DNA from: CAYMAI01 sp964388445
GTDB lineage: Bacteria > 4484-113 > JAGGVC01
Length of the DNA stretch: 64,000 nucleotides
Direction: 5' to 3'
Assembly (NCBI GenBank): GCA_964388445.1
Contig: CAYMAI010000008.1
Coordinates: forward strand, 1-64,000
In this document: positions 41,720-50,318 of the stretch, piece after piece
Position numbering within the stretch: the first letter of the stretch is position 1
Layout of the letters: each line of letters opens with the position of its first letter
Made by a program: the position numbers and the translations under genes
The notes under the pieces: model-generated
The model's input: the letters and a program-made list of their open reading frames with translations, nothing else
Databases searched by the model: none
What the model was told of the DNA's origin: nothing

Positions 41720-41751
41720 GCCAAAGGCCAAACTTGGTTTTGGGGGATGAG

Positions 41752-43197
41752 ATGTCTGTTCTTAAAGAAAAGCGTACGAAGATACTTGCCACCCTCGGTC
41801 CTGCGTCGAGCACCGGGGAGACCATCTCGCGCATGATCGACTCCGGCCTGAACGCAATCCGCATAAACGCCAGCCATACGAGTCCGGACGGTATGAAAGC
41901 CCTTGTAGAAACCGTCAGACGAGCCGCGGAACTAAAGAAGGTTCACGTTTCGATTGTCGTTGACTTGCAAGGCCCCAAAATCCGGTTAAGCGAAGTTCCG
42001 GGTGGCGCGCTATCTGTAAATAAAGGCGACTTGCTTAAAATCGTAACGTCCGGAGCGCCGGACACAGGTAACGGCGGCGGGGAGCCGAAGCTGGTTACCG
42101 ATTACGAATCGCTACCCGACGAACTGACGGTAGGCGAGGAACTCCTCATCGGAGACGGCGACGCAAAGCTGCTCGTCACCGAAGTCGTTATGGGCACTAT
42201 CTCGTGCGAAGCGATGACGGCGGGATTGCTGAAAAAGGGGAAAGGCATAACGCGCCCCGGACGCAGCTTCGCGGCGGATTCGCTTCAACCTCACGATTAC
42301 GAGTTCATACAGCTCGGTTGCGAGCTGGAAGTAGATTGGTTTGCAGTCAGTTTCGTGCGCCGTGCCTCGGATATGCTTAAGGCGAGGGAAGCCATTTCGA
42401 AAATCGGCGTCCGGATTCCCCTTATCGCCAAAATCGAACAGCCCGAAGCCGTCGCGAACCTCGACGGAATTCTGGAAGTGTCGGACGGCGTAATGGTCGC
42501 TCGCGGCGATATGGGGCTTTTCCTTCCGCTGGAAGATGTCCCCATGATTCAAAAGAAAATAATCTCTCGGGCAAAAGATTTCGCGATACCGGTTATTACC
42601 GCGACGCAGATGCTCGAAAGCATGATTTCGAACGAATATCCAACGAGAGCGGAAGTCAGCGACGTTGCTAACGCAATTTTGGACGGAACGGACGCGGTAA
42701 TGCTCTCGGGAGAAACCGCTGTCGGCGCTTATCCCATCGAAACAATCGAAATCATGACCAGAATCGCTCTCGCCACCGAACCCTCGATTCCCGTGAACTT
42801 CTCGAAGGCGCTCGACCTTGCAAAAGAAAAAGACCAGATCGCTACTCGAATGGCGGTTGCAGCATACGCCATAGCACACGACCTCGGCTCGACTGCAATA
42901 GTTGCGCCGACCGAAAGCGGGTTTTCGGCGAGAAACGTTTCTCGTCTGAGGCCGGATTGCACCATAATTGCACCCACTCCGCACCTAAAAGTCGCCCGCA
43001 AGCTTGCGCTGTCGTATGGCGTTTATCCGTATTTGTCCGAAGCCCGGCTTACAACCGAATCGGCGCTAATCGAGCAATTGCAGGAAATACAGGGTATGCC
43101 GGAGTTCGAGAGCGGCTCGACTCTCGTTTTCATCGGCGGTATTCCGACCCGCGTTCAAGGAATAACGAACTTTGTCAAGGTAGAACAGGTGGAGTAA
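41752..43197 (+). CDS. pyk: Pyruvate kinase
   Basis: Converts phosphoenolpyruvate to pyruvate. 481 residues. TKILATLGPASS at the N-terminus, VDLQGPKIRLSE, then the active-site run IPLIAKIEQPEAVANLDGIL, VMVARGDMGLFLPLEDVP, VITATQMLESMISNEYPTRAEVSDVANAILDGTDAVMLSGETAVG (in part). The C-terminal domain is complete. ATG 41752 follows a GGGGGATGA ribosome site; the frame opens six codons earlier. A GC hairpin follows the stop. Monocistronic. Confidence 0.97.
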   Translation: MSVLKEKRTKILATLGPASSTGETISRMIDSGLNAIRINASHTSPDGMKALVETVRRAAELKKVHVSIVVDLQGPKIRLSEVPGGALSVNKGDLLKIVTSGAPDTGNGGGEPKLVTDYESLPDELTVGEELLIGDGDAKLLVTEVVMGTISCEAMTAGLLKKGKGITRPGRSFAADSLQPHDYEFIQLGCELEVDWFAVSFVRRASDMLKAREAISKIGVRIPLIAKIEQPEAVANLDGILEVSDGVMVARGDMGLFLPLEDVPMIQKKIISRAKDFAIPVITATQMLESMISNEYPTRAEVSDVANAILDGTDAVMLSGETAVGAYPIETIEIMTRIALATEPSIPVNFSKALDLAKEKDQIATRMAVAAYAIAHDLGSTAIVAPTESGFSARNVSRLRPDCTIIAPTPHLKVARKLALSYGVYPYLSEARLTTESALIEQLQEIQGMPEFESGSTLVFIGGIPTRVQGITNFVKVEQVE

Positions 43198-43206
43198 TCG
43201 CTTAAC

Positions 43207-43224
43207 CCGGACACTTTCGTCCGG
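43207..43224 (+). terminator. Hairpin after pyk, no T-run
   Basis: CCGGAC, ACTTTC, GTCCGG: a perfect 6-bp stem nine bases after the stop. It lacks the T-run, so it may stabilise the 3' end or pause polymerase rather than terminate alone. Confidence 0.4.
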
Positions 43225-43278
43225 TGAACAAGCGGGCCCGGCCGCCGTCAAAACATGGCTCGCGCGCTTGCGGCGCCA

Positions 43279-43287
43279 TGGTATAAA
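43279..43287 (+). promoter_or_regulatory. Extended -10 for the lptC/lptA-like operon
   Basis: TGGTATAAA about 92 bases before the chosen lptC-like start. The rest of 43225-43379 is GC-rich, with no other signal seen. Confidence 0.35.
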
Positions 43288-43379
43288 CGGCCCGCTCGAT
43301 ACCTGCATTTTTTGGCCGGCGAGCGCGCATTTTGCGTGTAACGCCGGATTCGGCGCGGATTGGACCGCGCAGCCGCCAA

Positions 43380-45626
43380 ATGGAAAGTAGAAAAGAAAGC
43401 TGGTTTTCGAAATACAGGCCCGTAATCGCGCGCGATTTCAAGGTGATAATGACAATCGTGTTTTTGGCGCTTTCGTTTTTCGCCATCGAAATGATTTTCT
43501 ACAATTCCGAAGCGGAAATTAGCGCCATAACCGGACGCCCGAAAGAGTCGAAATACGGCATCGCCCTCGAAGGAAACAAGGCGACCGGCATAAGCGACAA
43601 GGGGCAAATAGTCTGGCAAATTCAAAGCGATTTGGTCACAGTTTCCCAAAACGAAATCGAATACGAATTCACGAAGGCTGAAGCGAACTTTTTCGACGAC
43701 CGCGGCCCGAACCTAAGAATGGAAGTCGGCAAAATCCTTTATAACGACCGCGACAAAAACATGACGCTTTACGGCGGTCTTAAGATTTTGACCAGAGACA
43801 ATATGATTGTCGAAACGGACAGAGTGCACTGGGTGCATTACGTCAACCAGTTCGTTTTCCCGGAAAAAGTAACGCTGGTGACGAGCGAAGGAAACTGGAT
43901 TTCCGCCGACTATATGCAAGGCGACAAAGACCTTCGATACCTGTCTTTCGTGGGCAACTGCCAACTCAAAGTCGTGGAACTGACCGACACCAAAGTAATC
44001 GAAGAGCGCAAGCTTACGCAGGCCGACTTGAAGCTTGAGGATTTCAAAAACGTTTTCGTTCATTCGGATATGGTCATTTACGACCGGAACGAAGAGGTGC
44101 TAGTCGCGGTAAGCGATTACAGCGACAAGGAGTTTCAAGTTAGGCCGCCTCTGGTGGTAAACCCGATTACGGGTGAACGGGTTATGCCGCCCGAAAAGGA
44201 CGAGGACACTCAGTTATATTTCAAGAAAGGCGAAATTGAGCTTTGGAGCAACCACATCGAAGTGCATATGAAGGAAAGCTGGGCGAAATGCTACGGCAAG
44301 ATTTATATGCGGGTAAATCCTTCCGAGCCGAAGCCGAATGAAGACCCGGCGCTTAAATCGATGAAAAAGCGCGTAACCGTCATCGAAGCCAACGACATCG
44401 AATACTTTTGGGACATCGACTACGCACGAACATACGGAAGGAGCATCGTCGCTCAAGAAGGCCGGCGGGCCGGCGCCGAAGGTCTTACTTATTTCGGCAA
44501 ATACGAGGACCCGGACACCGGACAAATCAGAAAAGTAGTTTTTCTCGACGACGACATTTATATTTATCAATTGAGCGGCGAATGGCTTAAAGAAGACGAA
44601 GTAATCAAAGAAATCAAGAATCCCGACGTCGAAAAAATGCTCTACGAAGAGATAAAACTTACCGCGGGAAGAGCGGTCGTTTTCCTCGACTCGAACGACA
44701 TATTCGCCGAAACGAACGTGCGCATTCGTCAGCGCGACAAGGCTGCTACCTGCGGCGAGGCGTTTTACGACGAATCGATGAAGAAATTCTTGTGCCAAAT
44801 GGGCGTGGAATACTGGAATAAAAAGGACGAATATTTCACGGGCGACCAAATAATCTTTTTTACGGATAAGGACGACATAGAAGTGAACGGTAAGGCGGAC
44901 GCCCAAATCCGCATTCCCGAAAAGTACATAAGCGAATTCGACCTCGTGGACCGCAAGGTTAAAGAGCGTGGCGCTAAAGGAACAAGCGAAGAAGAGCGCA
45001 CCAAACAGCAGCTTGAGGACCTCAAGAAATTCCGCGATGAAAATCCGCCGTGGGAGTTTTTGCCCGACTGGAAGGAAGTCGTAGTCCAGCCAATGCCCGG
45101 TAAAGATGTAATGCGCCCCGTTCCGGAGCCGCCCGCGCCAATTTTCGACCCGGCCGAGTTCGACTGGATTCAGCGGCTTTTCGGGAAAAATCTTCGGGTT
45201 TCGCCTTGGGAATCTGGCGATTTGCCTTCCAAGCCTCCTCAACCGGGAGTTATCCAACATGGAGCCGACGGCCTCGTGCCGCCCGACGGCATGCCCATAT
45301 TGCCGCCCCAAATTACCGGAATCGAAGGCGAGGAAGCCGTCCGGAAAGCGCTCGGGCTGACCGAGGATGCGGGAAGACTACGGCCGCCAGCCGGCGGGGA
45401 ATTCGTTCCGCCTTTGCCGGGCGCGCAGGGAGTGAAACCCGCTGAAGTTCAATCGTACTCCGGGGCGCTCGAACTTGAATTTCAGTTAAAAGGCGACGGC
45501 GGCCAGGCGTCGGCCGGAAAAAGACTGCCGGGCAAGACTCCCCAAGACGACTCGGAAAAAGACGAAGATAAAGAAGGGCAAAAAGGCGAAGCCATAATAG
45601 TCAAGCCGAGGGAGGATACGGATTGA
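43380..45626 (+). CDS. Oversized LptC/OstA-like LPS transport protein
   Basis: 748 residues. One N-terminal membrane helix (FKVIMTIVFLALSFFAIEMIFY) leads to an LptC-like region (GIALEGNKATGISDKGQIVWQIQSDLVTVSQNE, in part, then MTLYGGLKILTRDNMIVETDRVHW and VTLVTSEGNWISADYM). More OstA-like repeats to about 540 include VTVIEANDIEYFW, IKLTAGRAVVFLDSNDIF and YFTGDQIIFFTDKDDIEVNG. A Pro-rich and acidic tail of about 200 residues closes it. Normal LptC is under 200 residues, so this one may span much of the periplasm itself. The start ATG 43380 has no ribosome site; a TTG at 43332 is the first in the frame. It overlaps the next gene by TTGA. lptB is not nearby. Confidence 0.8.
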   Translation: MESRKESWFSKYRPVIARDFKVIMTIVFLALSFFAIEMIFYNSEAEISAITGRPKESKYGIALEGNKATGISDKGQIVWQIQSDLVTVSQNEIEYEFTKAEANFFDDRGPNLRMEVGKILYNDRDKNMTLYGGLKILTRDNMIVETDRVHWVHYVNQFVFPEKVTLVTSEGNWISADYMQGDKDLRYLSFVGNCQLKVVELTDTKVIEERKLTQADLKLEDFKNVFVHSDMVIYDRNEEVLVAVSDYSDKEFQVRPPLVVNPITGERVMPPEKDEDTQLYFKKGEIELWSNHIEVHMKESWAKCYGKIYMRVNPSEPKPNEDPALKSMKKRVTVIEANDIEYFWDIDYARTYGRSIVAQEGRRAGAEGLTYFGKYEDPDTGQIRKVVFLDDDIYIYQLSGEWLKEDEVIKEIKNPDVEKMLYEEIKLTAGRAVVFLDSNDIFAETNVRIRQRDKAATCGEAFYDESMKKFLCQMGVEYWNKKDEYFTGDQIIFFTDKDDIEVNGKADAQIRIPEKYISEFDLVDRKVKERGAKGTSEEERTKQQLEDLKKFRDENPPWEFLPDWKEVVVQPMPGKDVMRPVPEPPAPIFDPAEFDWIQRLFGKNLRVSPWESGDLPSKPPQPGVIQHGADGLVPPDGMPILPPQITGIEGEEAVRKALGLTEDAGRLRPPAGGEFVPPLPGAQGVKPAEVQSYSGALELEFQLKGDGGQASAGKRLPGKTPQDDSEKDEDKEGQKGEAIIVKPREDTD

Positions 45627-47110
45627 AAAAGTTTATCCTCCAGATTCTTGCAATCGCATTTGCCGCGGCGCTCGCAATTTACGGGGCCGTAAGCGCATCC
45701 GCGCAGGGCGAAGGCGGCGGTGAGTCCGGCGAATCAAACCAGCGCGAAACTGAGGCGGGCGATTCCGAGAACGATGCGGGTAATCCCGAAAATGGAGATT
45801 CCAAATCTGCCGAGACCGGTGGCGAAGAGAAAAAACCCGGCACAGCCGATCCCGAATTAGGAAAATATACGCGGCGCGGCTTCGTCAGAATGCTCATCCC
45901 CAACGGCAGAATAACCGGCAATACTTCCGACAAGCTGTATCACGTCGAAGGCGGACTCGAGGTTTATTATTTCAACGTGATGCTCAAAGGGGACACCGCG
46001 GACATAGACCAAAACAACGAAACGGTTACGATCATAGGCAACGTATTCGTCGAGGACCTCGAATACCGGATTAACTGCGAAACCGTGGACGTTGACTACA
46101 ACAATAATTGGCTGAAGGCGCAAGGTTTCGTTCAGTTTGAAAGATACAATCTCGGCATCGCCCGTCCGAGAGAAGGCGACTCGAAAAAAACGAGAATGCT
46201 TGGCGTTTTCAAAAACCAAAAAACCAAGGTTTACTGCGGCAATCTTGAATACAACTGGGATTCGGAAGATTTCCATGCTACCGGCGAAGTAAAAGTCGTG
46301 CAGGACGAGATTACGATAGAAGCCGAAGAAGTCAAATACGACAGCGCAATCGGCGCCTATCTGCTTTCCGGCAACGTAACGCTAGTAATCGAAAAATTCG
46401 GATGGCTCAACGAGGCCGGAATGGTGGAACAGGAGGACAAAGACGTCGCGGCGGCGCTCACCAAAAGCAAAGTTACACTGACCGCCGATTACATCGCAAT
46501 CAACGAGGAAACCGGCGTTATCAAGTGCATGATGAATGAAGACTCGGAAAAACAGGTCGTGCTCGACCAAAGCGATAAAAAACTGGAATGCGATGATCTT
46601 GAAATAAACGATACGACTCAGTTGTTCAAAGCAGCCGGAAACGTCAAATACTGGCAGCAGAACGGCAACTGGCTGATCGAAGGCGGCTTGATAAAGCGAA
46701 ACGAAGCGGACGAACAGGTCTTAAAGGAAATCGCCAATCCGATGACTATGACAACCGAGTTATTGACTTTCGATTACGACAAGCGGCGAATGGAATCGAA
46801 ATCGGAAGTAGTCAAAATCGAAGGCAGCAAAGGCAAATACGCCGAATGCAGCGAAATGGCCTACGACGACAAGGAAAAAGTATTGACCATGGGCGGCGGT
46901 GTTTCGATTGTGGACGGAAAGGAGTTCATTTACTGCGATTCGCTTCGAGCCGACACGAATAAAAAAATATACGAGTTTTTCGGAGGCGTTGACGGCTTCT
47001 TCATGTACGAAGGCCGGGATTCCGGAACGCCCGCGGCGGATGAAAAAACTGAGCCCACACCGATTCCCGGTTCCGAAGATGCCGTAAGGCCGCCTACCCA
47101 AAGAATTTAG
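45623..47110 (+). CDS. Large LptA/OstA-like periplasmic protein
   Basis: 495 residues. A signal peptide (KKFILQILAIAFAAALAIYGAVSASAQ, in part) is followed by an acidic Glu/Gly/Asn linker to about 85. Repeated OstA/LptA beta-jellyroll segments follow: VEGGLEVYYFNVMLKGDTADIDQNNETVTIIGNV (in part), DEITIEAEEVKYDSAIGAYLLSGNV, ECDDLEINDTTQLFKAAGNV, MAYDDKEKVLTMGGGVSIVDG. LptA is usually about 180 residues with one such domain; here there are several. It starts with TTG in the stop of the upstream gene, with GGAGG seven bases ahead, so the two are coupled and probably work together in LPS transit. Confidence 0.83.
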   Translation: MKKFILQILAIAFAAALAIYGAVSASAQGEGGGESGESNQRETEAGDSENDAGNPENGDSKSAETGGEEKKPGTADPELGKYTRRGFVRMLIPNGRITGNTSDKLYHVEGGLEVYYFNVMLKGDTADIDQNNETVTIIGNVFVEDLEYRINCETVDVDYNNNWLKAQGFVQFERYNLGIARPREGDSKKTRMLGVFKNQKTKVYCGNLEYNWDSEDFHATGEVKVVQDEITIEAEEVKYDSAIGAYLLSGNVTLVIEKFGWLNEAGMVEQEDKDVAAALTKSKVTLTADYIAINEETGVIKCMMNEDSEKQVVLDQSDKKLECDDLEINDTTQLFKAAGNVKYWQQNGNWLIEGGLIKRNEADEQVLKEIANPMTMTTELLTFDYDKRRMESKSEVVKIEGSKGKYAECSEMAYDDKEKVLTMGGGVSIVDGKEFIYCDSLRADTNKKIYEFFGGVDGFFMYEGRDSGTPAADEKTEPTPIPGSEDAVRPPTQRI

Positions 47111-47167
47111 GTTCTCTCGCTTTCAACTTCCCGAAATCAGCGCTTTTTGGCGCAATCACCCATTGCT

Positions 47168-47197
47168 TTGCGGCGAAAGGAGCGAAACCTGTATAAT
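47168..47197 (+). promoter_or_regulatory. Promoter for tatA
   Basis: TTGCGG, 18 bases, TATAAT, ending 41 bases before the tatA ATG. Confidence 0.5.
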
Positions 47198-47238
47198 GTC
47201 AGGGCGAGTTTCACCTTGCATTACACTCGGAGTTGGAA

Positions 47239-47445
47239 ATGAACGAGTGGATTATCGTACTAATAGCAGTCGTTGTCCTTTTCGGCGGAACCCAGATTCC
47301 GCGAATTTTCCGCGGCCTTGGACAAGGCATTCGCGAGTTCAAAACCGCGGTAAAGGACGACGATGCCGCGCCGGCATCCCCGCCGCCAGCACCCAAACCT
47401 CCAGACTCCGCGGACGCCGCCGACGCGCAAAAAAGCCAGGATTAA
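47239..47445 (+). CDS. tatA: Sec-independent translocase component TatA/TatE
   Basis: 68 residues. The N-terminal helix NEWIIVLIAVVVLFGG ends in the FG pair, then the amphipathic helix TQIPRIFRGLGQGIREFKTAV and a Pro/Ala/Asp-rich tail. This is the TatA/TatE form. ATG 47239 has GGAG six bases ahead; a TTG two codons earlier opens the frame. tatB and tatC are not in the window. It is followed after 18 bases by a cysteine desulfurase gene, likely in one operon. Confidence 0.92.
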   Translation: MNEWIIVLIAVVVLFGGTQIPRIFRGLGQGIREFKTAVKDDDAAPASPPPAPKPPDSADAADAQKSQD

Positions 47446-47463
47446 CGGCTTAATCGAACAGGC

Positions 47464-48645
47464 ATGCCCGAAAACAACGAACTACAGCTTGTGTATCTCG
47501 ACAACGCGGCTACGAGCTATCCGAAGCCTCAAAGCGTTTACGAATCTGTCGGCGAGTTCATACGCACGAATGCGGGCTCGCCTTCGAGGGGACTTGGCGA
47601 AGGTAGCACGGATACAAACCGGCTCCTAGCGAGCACAAGAAGAAGACTCGCCAAATTTTTCGGCATAGCGGACGAACACAGGCTGATTTTCACTTACAGC
47701 GCGACAGACGGGCTTTCGACGATACTTTTCGGTTATCTAAGAAACGGCGGCCACGTTCTGATTTCGCCGCTCGAACATAACAGCGTTCTTCGCCCGCTCG
47801 ACAGACTTTCCGAAGAATCCGGCGTCGTTTTCGAAGTCCTTCCACACGACGAATACGGCCGGGTCGCTCCCGATGCCATAAAAACCGCCGTAAAAAGCTC
47901 CACGAAGCTTATTTGTCTTAGCATGGTCAGTAACGTAACCGGCGAAATACAACCATACAAAGAAGTATGCGCCAAAGCTGCGGAGTTGGGCATTCCGGTG
48001 TTGCTCGACGGCGCGCAGGCTGCCGGTCATCTTCCAATCGAGCTTGATAAATGGGGAGCGGCTTTCTTTGCTTGTCCTGGCCATAAATCTATGCTTGGAG
48101 TTCAGGGAACCGGTTTAATGTTCATTCGCGAGGGATACGACGTTCGCCCGCTTCGTGTAGGCGGTACGGGCTATTTATCCGAAAGTATTAAGCACCCTAC
48201 CGCCCTGCCCCAATATTACGAATCCGGCACCATAAACATGCCCGGCGTCGCCAGCCTTTCAGCTGGACTCTCCCATATCGAATCCGAAGGATTGATCGAA
48301 ATAATGTCGAAAATCCAGCGGCTTACAGCGCTGCTCTTGTCCGGACTTCAAGATGTTCCCGGTGTAACAGTGTATGGCAAAAGCGAAGTTGGCGCAGGCC
48401 ACGGCGGCGTCGTAAGCTTTAACCTAGGAACCCGCGACCCGGCAGAGGTAGGCGAAATACTAGCAGGGCGCTATCGAATCGCAAACCGAATCGGTATTCA
48501 CTGCGCGCCTCTCGCTCACGAAATGCTCGGAACTCTCAAACGGGGAGGCACGGTAAGGTTTTCCATCGGCGCGTTCAACACCGAGGAACATATCCGGCGG
48601 GCGATATTGGCGGTAAGGGAAATTTCGGAAAAAGCCGGCGTTTAA
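47464..48645 (+). CDS. Cysteine desulfurase family aminotransferase (class V)
   Basis: PLP enzyme, 393 residues. LVYLDNAATSYPKPQSVYES is the family opening. HVLISPLEHNSVLRPL carries the ring-stacking His, LLDGAQAAGHLPIEL the PLP Asp and Gln, and FACPGHKSMLGVQGTG the Schiff-base Lys (CPGHK). The late RIGIHCAPLAHEML bears the candidate persulfide Cys. The pattern matches the cysteine desulfurase/selenocysteine lyase subgroup that ends in the GIHCAPLAH form rather than IscS. It may feed sulfur to the NifU-type scaffold encoded 13 kb away. A strong terminator follows. Confidence 0.9.
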   Translation: MPENNELQLVYLDNAATSYPKPQSVYESVGEFIRTNAGSPSRGLGEGSTDTNRLLASTRRRLAKFFGIADEHRLIFTYSATDGLSTILFGYLRNGGHVLISPLEHNSVLRPLDRLSEESGVVFEVLPHDEYGRVAPDAIKTAVKSSTKLICLSMVSNVTGEIQPYKEVCAKAAELGIPVLLDGAQAAGHLPIELDKWGAAFFACPGHKSMLGVQGTGLMFIREGYDVRPLRVGGTGYLSESIKHPTALPQYYESGTINMPGVASLSAGLSHIESEGLIEIMSKIQRLTALLLSGLQDVPGVTVYGKSEVGAGHGGVVSFNLGTRDPAEVGEILAGRYRIANRIGIHCAPLAHEMLGTLKRGGTVRFSIGAFNTEEHIRRAILAVREISEKAGV

Positions 48646-48687
48646 GGCAAGGCAAGTGAAAGAGTGAGATTGTCTTCACATCCTATT

Positions 48688-48709
48688 GCGGCCGGCAGGC
48701 CGCTTTTTT
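48688..48709 (+). terminator. Rho-independent terminator after the cysteine desulfurase
   Basis: GCGGCC, GGCA, GGCCGC, then six T: a perfect 6-bp stem. Confidence 0.92.
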
Positions 48710-48749
48710 GGATTTTAAGGGGCGAATATTCTACTATTGACTTGCCGGA

Positions 48750-48780
48750 GGGAGGCTTCCTCCCGTCGCGCAAAAGGAGG
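48750..48780 (+). promoter_or_regulatory. Possible ribosome-site switch in the malic enzyme leader
   Basis: GGGAGG (48750-48755), CTT, CCTCCC (48759-48764) form a perfect stem. The CCTCC half is equally complementary to the real ribosome site GGAGG (48776-48780). The two pairings are mutually exclusive, as in anti-SD/anti-anti-SD switches. A promoter TTGGAT-18-TACTAT (48708-48737) would start transcription near 48744, so both parts are in the leader. Confidence 0.45.
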
Positions 48781-48785
48781 CAGAA

Positions 48786-50234
48786 ATGCACATTCAGCCA
48801 AGTGCAAGCTATTCGTTGACAATCAGAATCGAACACCCGAGGATTCCGGGAACGGTCGCGCGCGTACTAACGCGAATTGCGGATGCCGGCGCAGGCATCG
48901 GCGCGATAGACCTTGTGAAAACACAGGTTGACATCGCATGGCGCGATTTCACTGTCGAATGCACAAGCGTCGAACATGCTCATCAAGTTCTCGATGCGAT
49001 TTCTTCGATGGAAGGCATCAAAATCCGTCAATGGAGCGACCGCACGTTCCTTATTCACCTCGGCGGCAAAATCGAAATCAAGAACCGAACGCCGGTCAAA
49101 ACCCGCGACGATCTTTCGATGGCATACACTCCGGGCGTAGGCCGTGTATGCATGGCTGTTCACCATGACCGTGACAAGGCGTGGGCGCTGACCATTAAGA
49201 AGAACATGATTGCCGTCGTTTCGGATGGCACGGCGGTTCTCGGACTCGGCGACATAGGGCCGGAAGCTGCGATGCCCGTTATGGAAGGCAAAGCGATGCT
49301 GTTCAAGGAGTTCGGAGACGTCGATGCCTTTCCTATTTGCCTTAACACGAAAGACCCCGATGAAATCGTGAATATCGTAAAAGCAATATCGCCCGGCTTC
49401 GGCGGAATCAATCTCGAAGACATATCGGCGCCGCGTTGTTTCTACATCGAAGACAAGCTCAAAGAGGAACTCGACATTCCCGTTTTTCATGACGACCAAC
49501 ACGGCACGGCGGTCGTCGTCGCAGCGGCACTAATAAACGCCTGCAAGCTTACCGGAAAGAAAATCGAAGATATGAAAGTCGTCGTGTGCGGCGTCGGCGC
49601 GGCGGGCGTCGCCTGCACAAAAATGCTTATGACGCTCGGAATCACCCACTTTGTCGGATGCGACAGAAAGGGAATTATCTACGAAGGGCGTGATGGCATA
49701 GGCGACAACTTCGCCAAGCAGTGGTACGCCACGCATACTAACCGCGAAAAAGTGCACGGAACGATTCACGAAGCAATGAACGGCGCAGACCTGTTTCTCG
49801 GCCTTTCCGGCCCCGGGCTGATTACTATCGACGACGTCAAGAAAATGAACAAGGACCCGTTCGTTTTCGCAATGAGCAATCCGGTACCGGAAATAATGCC
49901 TGAGGAATGTTGGGGACACGTAGCGGTAATGGCTACCGGCAGAAGCGACTACCCCAATCAAATTAACAACGTGCTTTGCTTCCCCGGCATTTTCCGCGGA
50001 GCGCTCGACGCACGCGCGTCCTGCATCAACGAAGAAATGAAACATGCCGCTGCAAAGGCTATTGCAGGCTGCATTCCGGACGAGCATATCGGCCCGGATT
50101 ACATAATCCCGAGCGTGTTCGACAAAAACGTAAAAGAACGCGTAGCGAAGGCTGTCGCCCAAGCGGCGCGCAAAACGAAGGTCGCCAGAGTAGGCAAAAT
50201 GCACGATTCCGTCGAGGAACTCACTCACGTATAG
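48786..50234 (+). CDS. NAD(P)-dependent malic enzyme with N-terminal ACT domain
   Basis: Oxidative decarboxylation of malate to pyruvate. 482 residues. The ACT-like domain covers about 5-90 (SLTIRIEHPRIPGTVARVLTRIADAGAGIGAIDLV, in part), probably binding an amino acid or other effector. The malic enzyme core follows: MAYTPGVGRVC, SDGTAVLGLGDIGPEAAMPVMEGKAMLFK (in part), GINLEDISAPRCF, VFHDDQHGTAVVVAAALINA and the Rossmann VVCGVGAAGVACTKML. There is no phosphotransacetylase-like tail. AGGAGG lies seven bases before the ATG. With pyk it controls the PEP/pyruvate/malate node. Confidence 0.95.
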   Translation: MHIQPSASYSLTIRIEHPRIPGTVARVLTRIADAGAGIGAIDLVKTQVDIAWRDFTVECTSVEHAHQVLDAISSMEGIKIRQWSDRTFLIHLGGKIEIKNRTPVKTRDDLSMAYTPGVGRVCMAVHHDRDKAWALTIKKNMIAVVSDGTAVLGLGDIGPEAAMPVMEGKAMLFKEFGDVDAFPICLNTKDPDEIVNIVKAISPGFGGINLEDISAPRCFYIEDKLKEELDIPVFHDDQHGTAVVVAAALINACKLTGKKIEDMKVVVCGVGAAGVACTKMLMTLGITHFVGCDRKGIIYEGRDGIGDNFAKQWYATHTNREKVHGTIHEAMNGADLFLGLSGPGLITIDDVKKMNKDPFVFAMSNPVPEIMPEECWGHVAVMATGRSDYPNQINNVLCFPGIFRGALDARASCINEEMKHAAAKAIAGCIPDEHIGPDYIIPSVFDKNVKERVAKAVAQAARKTKVARVGKMHDSVEELTHV

Positions 50235-50243
50235 ACTGTGAAT

Positions 50244-50272
50244 TTGCCTGCAATGCGTTAGTCTGGCATAAT
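50244..50272 (+). promoter_or_regulatory. Promoter of the phosphoesterase gene
   Basis: TTGCCT, 17 bases, CATAAT, with TGG just before the -10 (extended form). It ends 46 bases ahead of GTG 50319. Confidence 0.5.
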
Positions 50273-50318
50273 CGCTTTGCGCCGGACTATCTCCGGCACT
50301 TTCCGGAGGTGTGTGTCC

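Noticed and set aside
43207..43224. Classical terminator after pyk
   Set aside because: Good stem but no T-run; kept only as a hairpin with low confidence.
44214..45311. 365-codon frame opposite the lptC-like gene
   Set aside because: Mirror of a biased coding strand; composition Phe/Val/Arg-rich with no motif or start signal.
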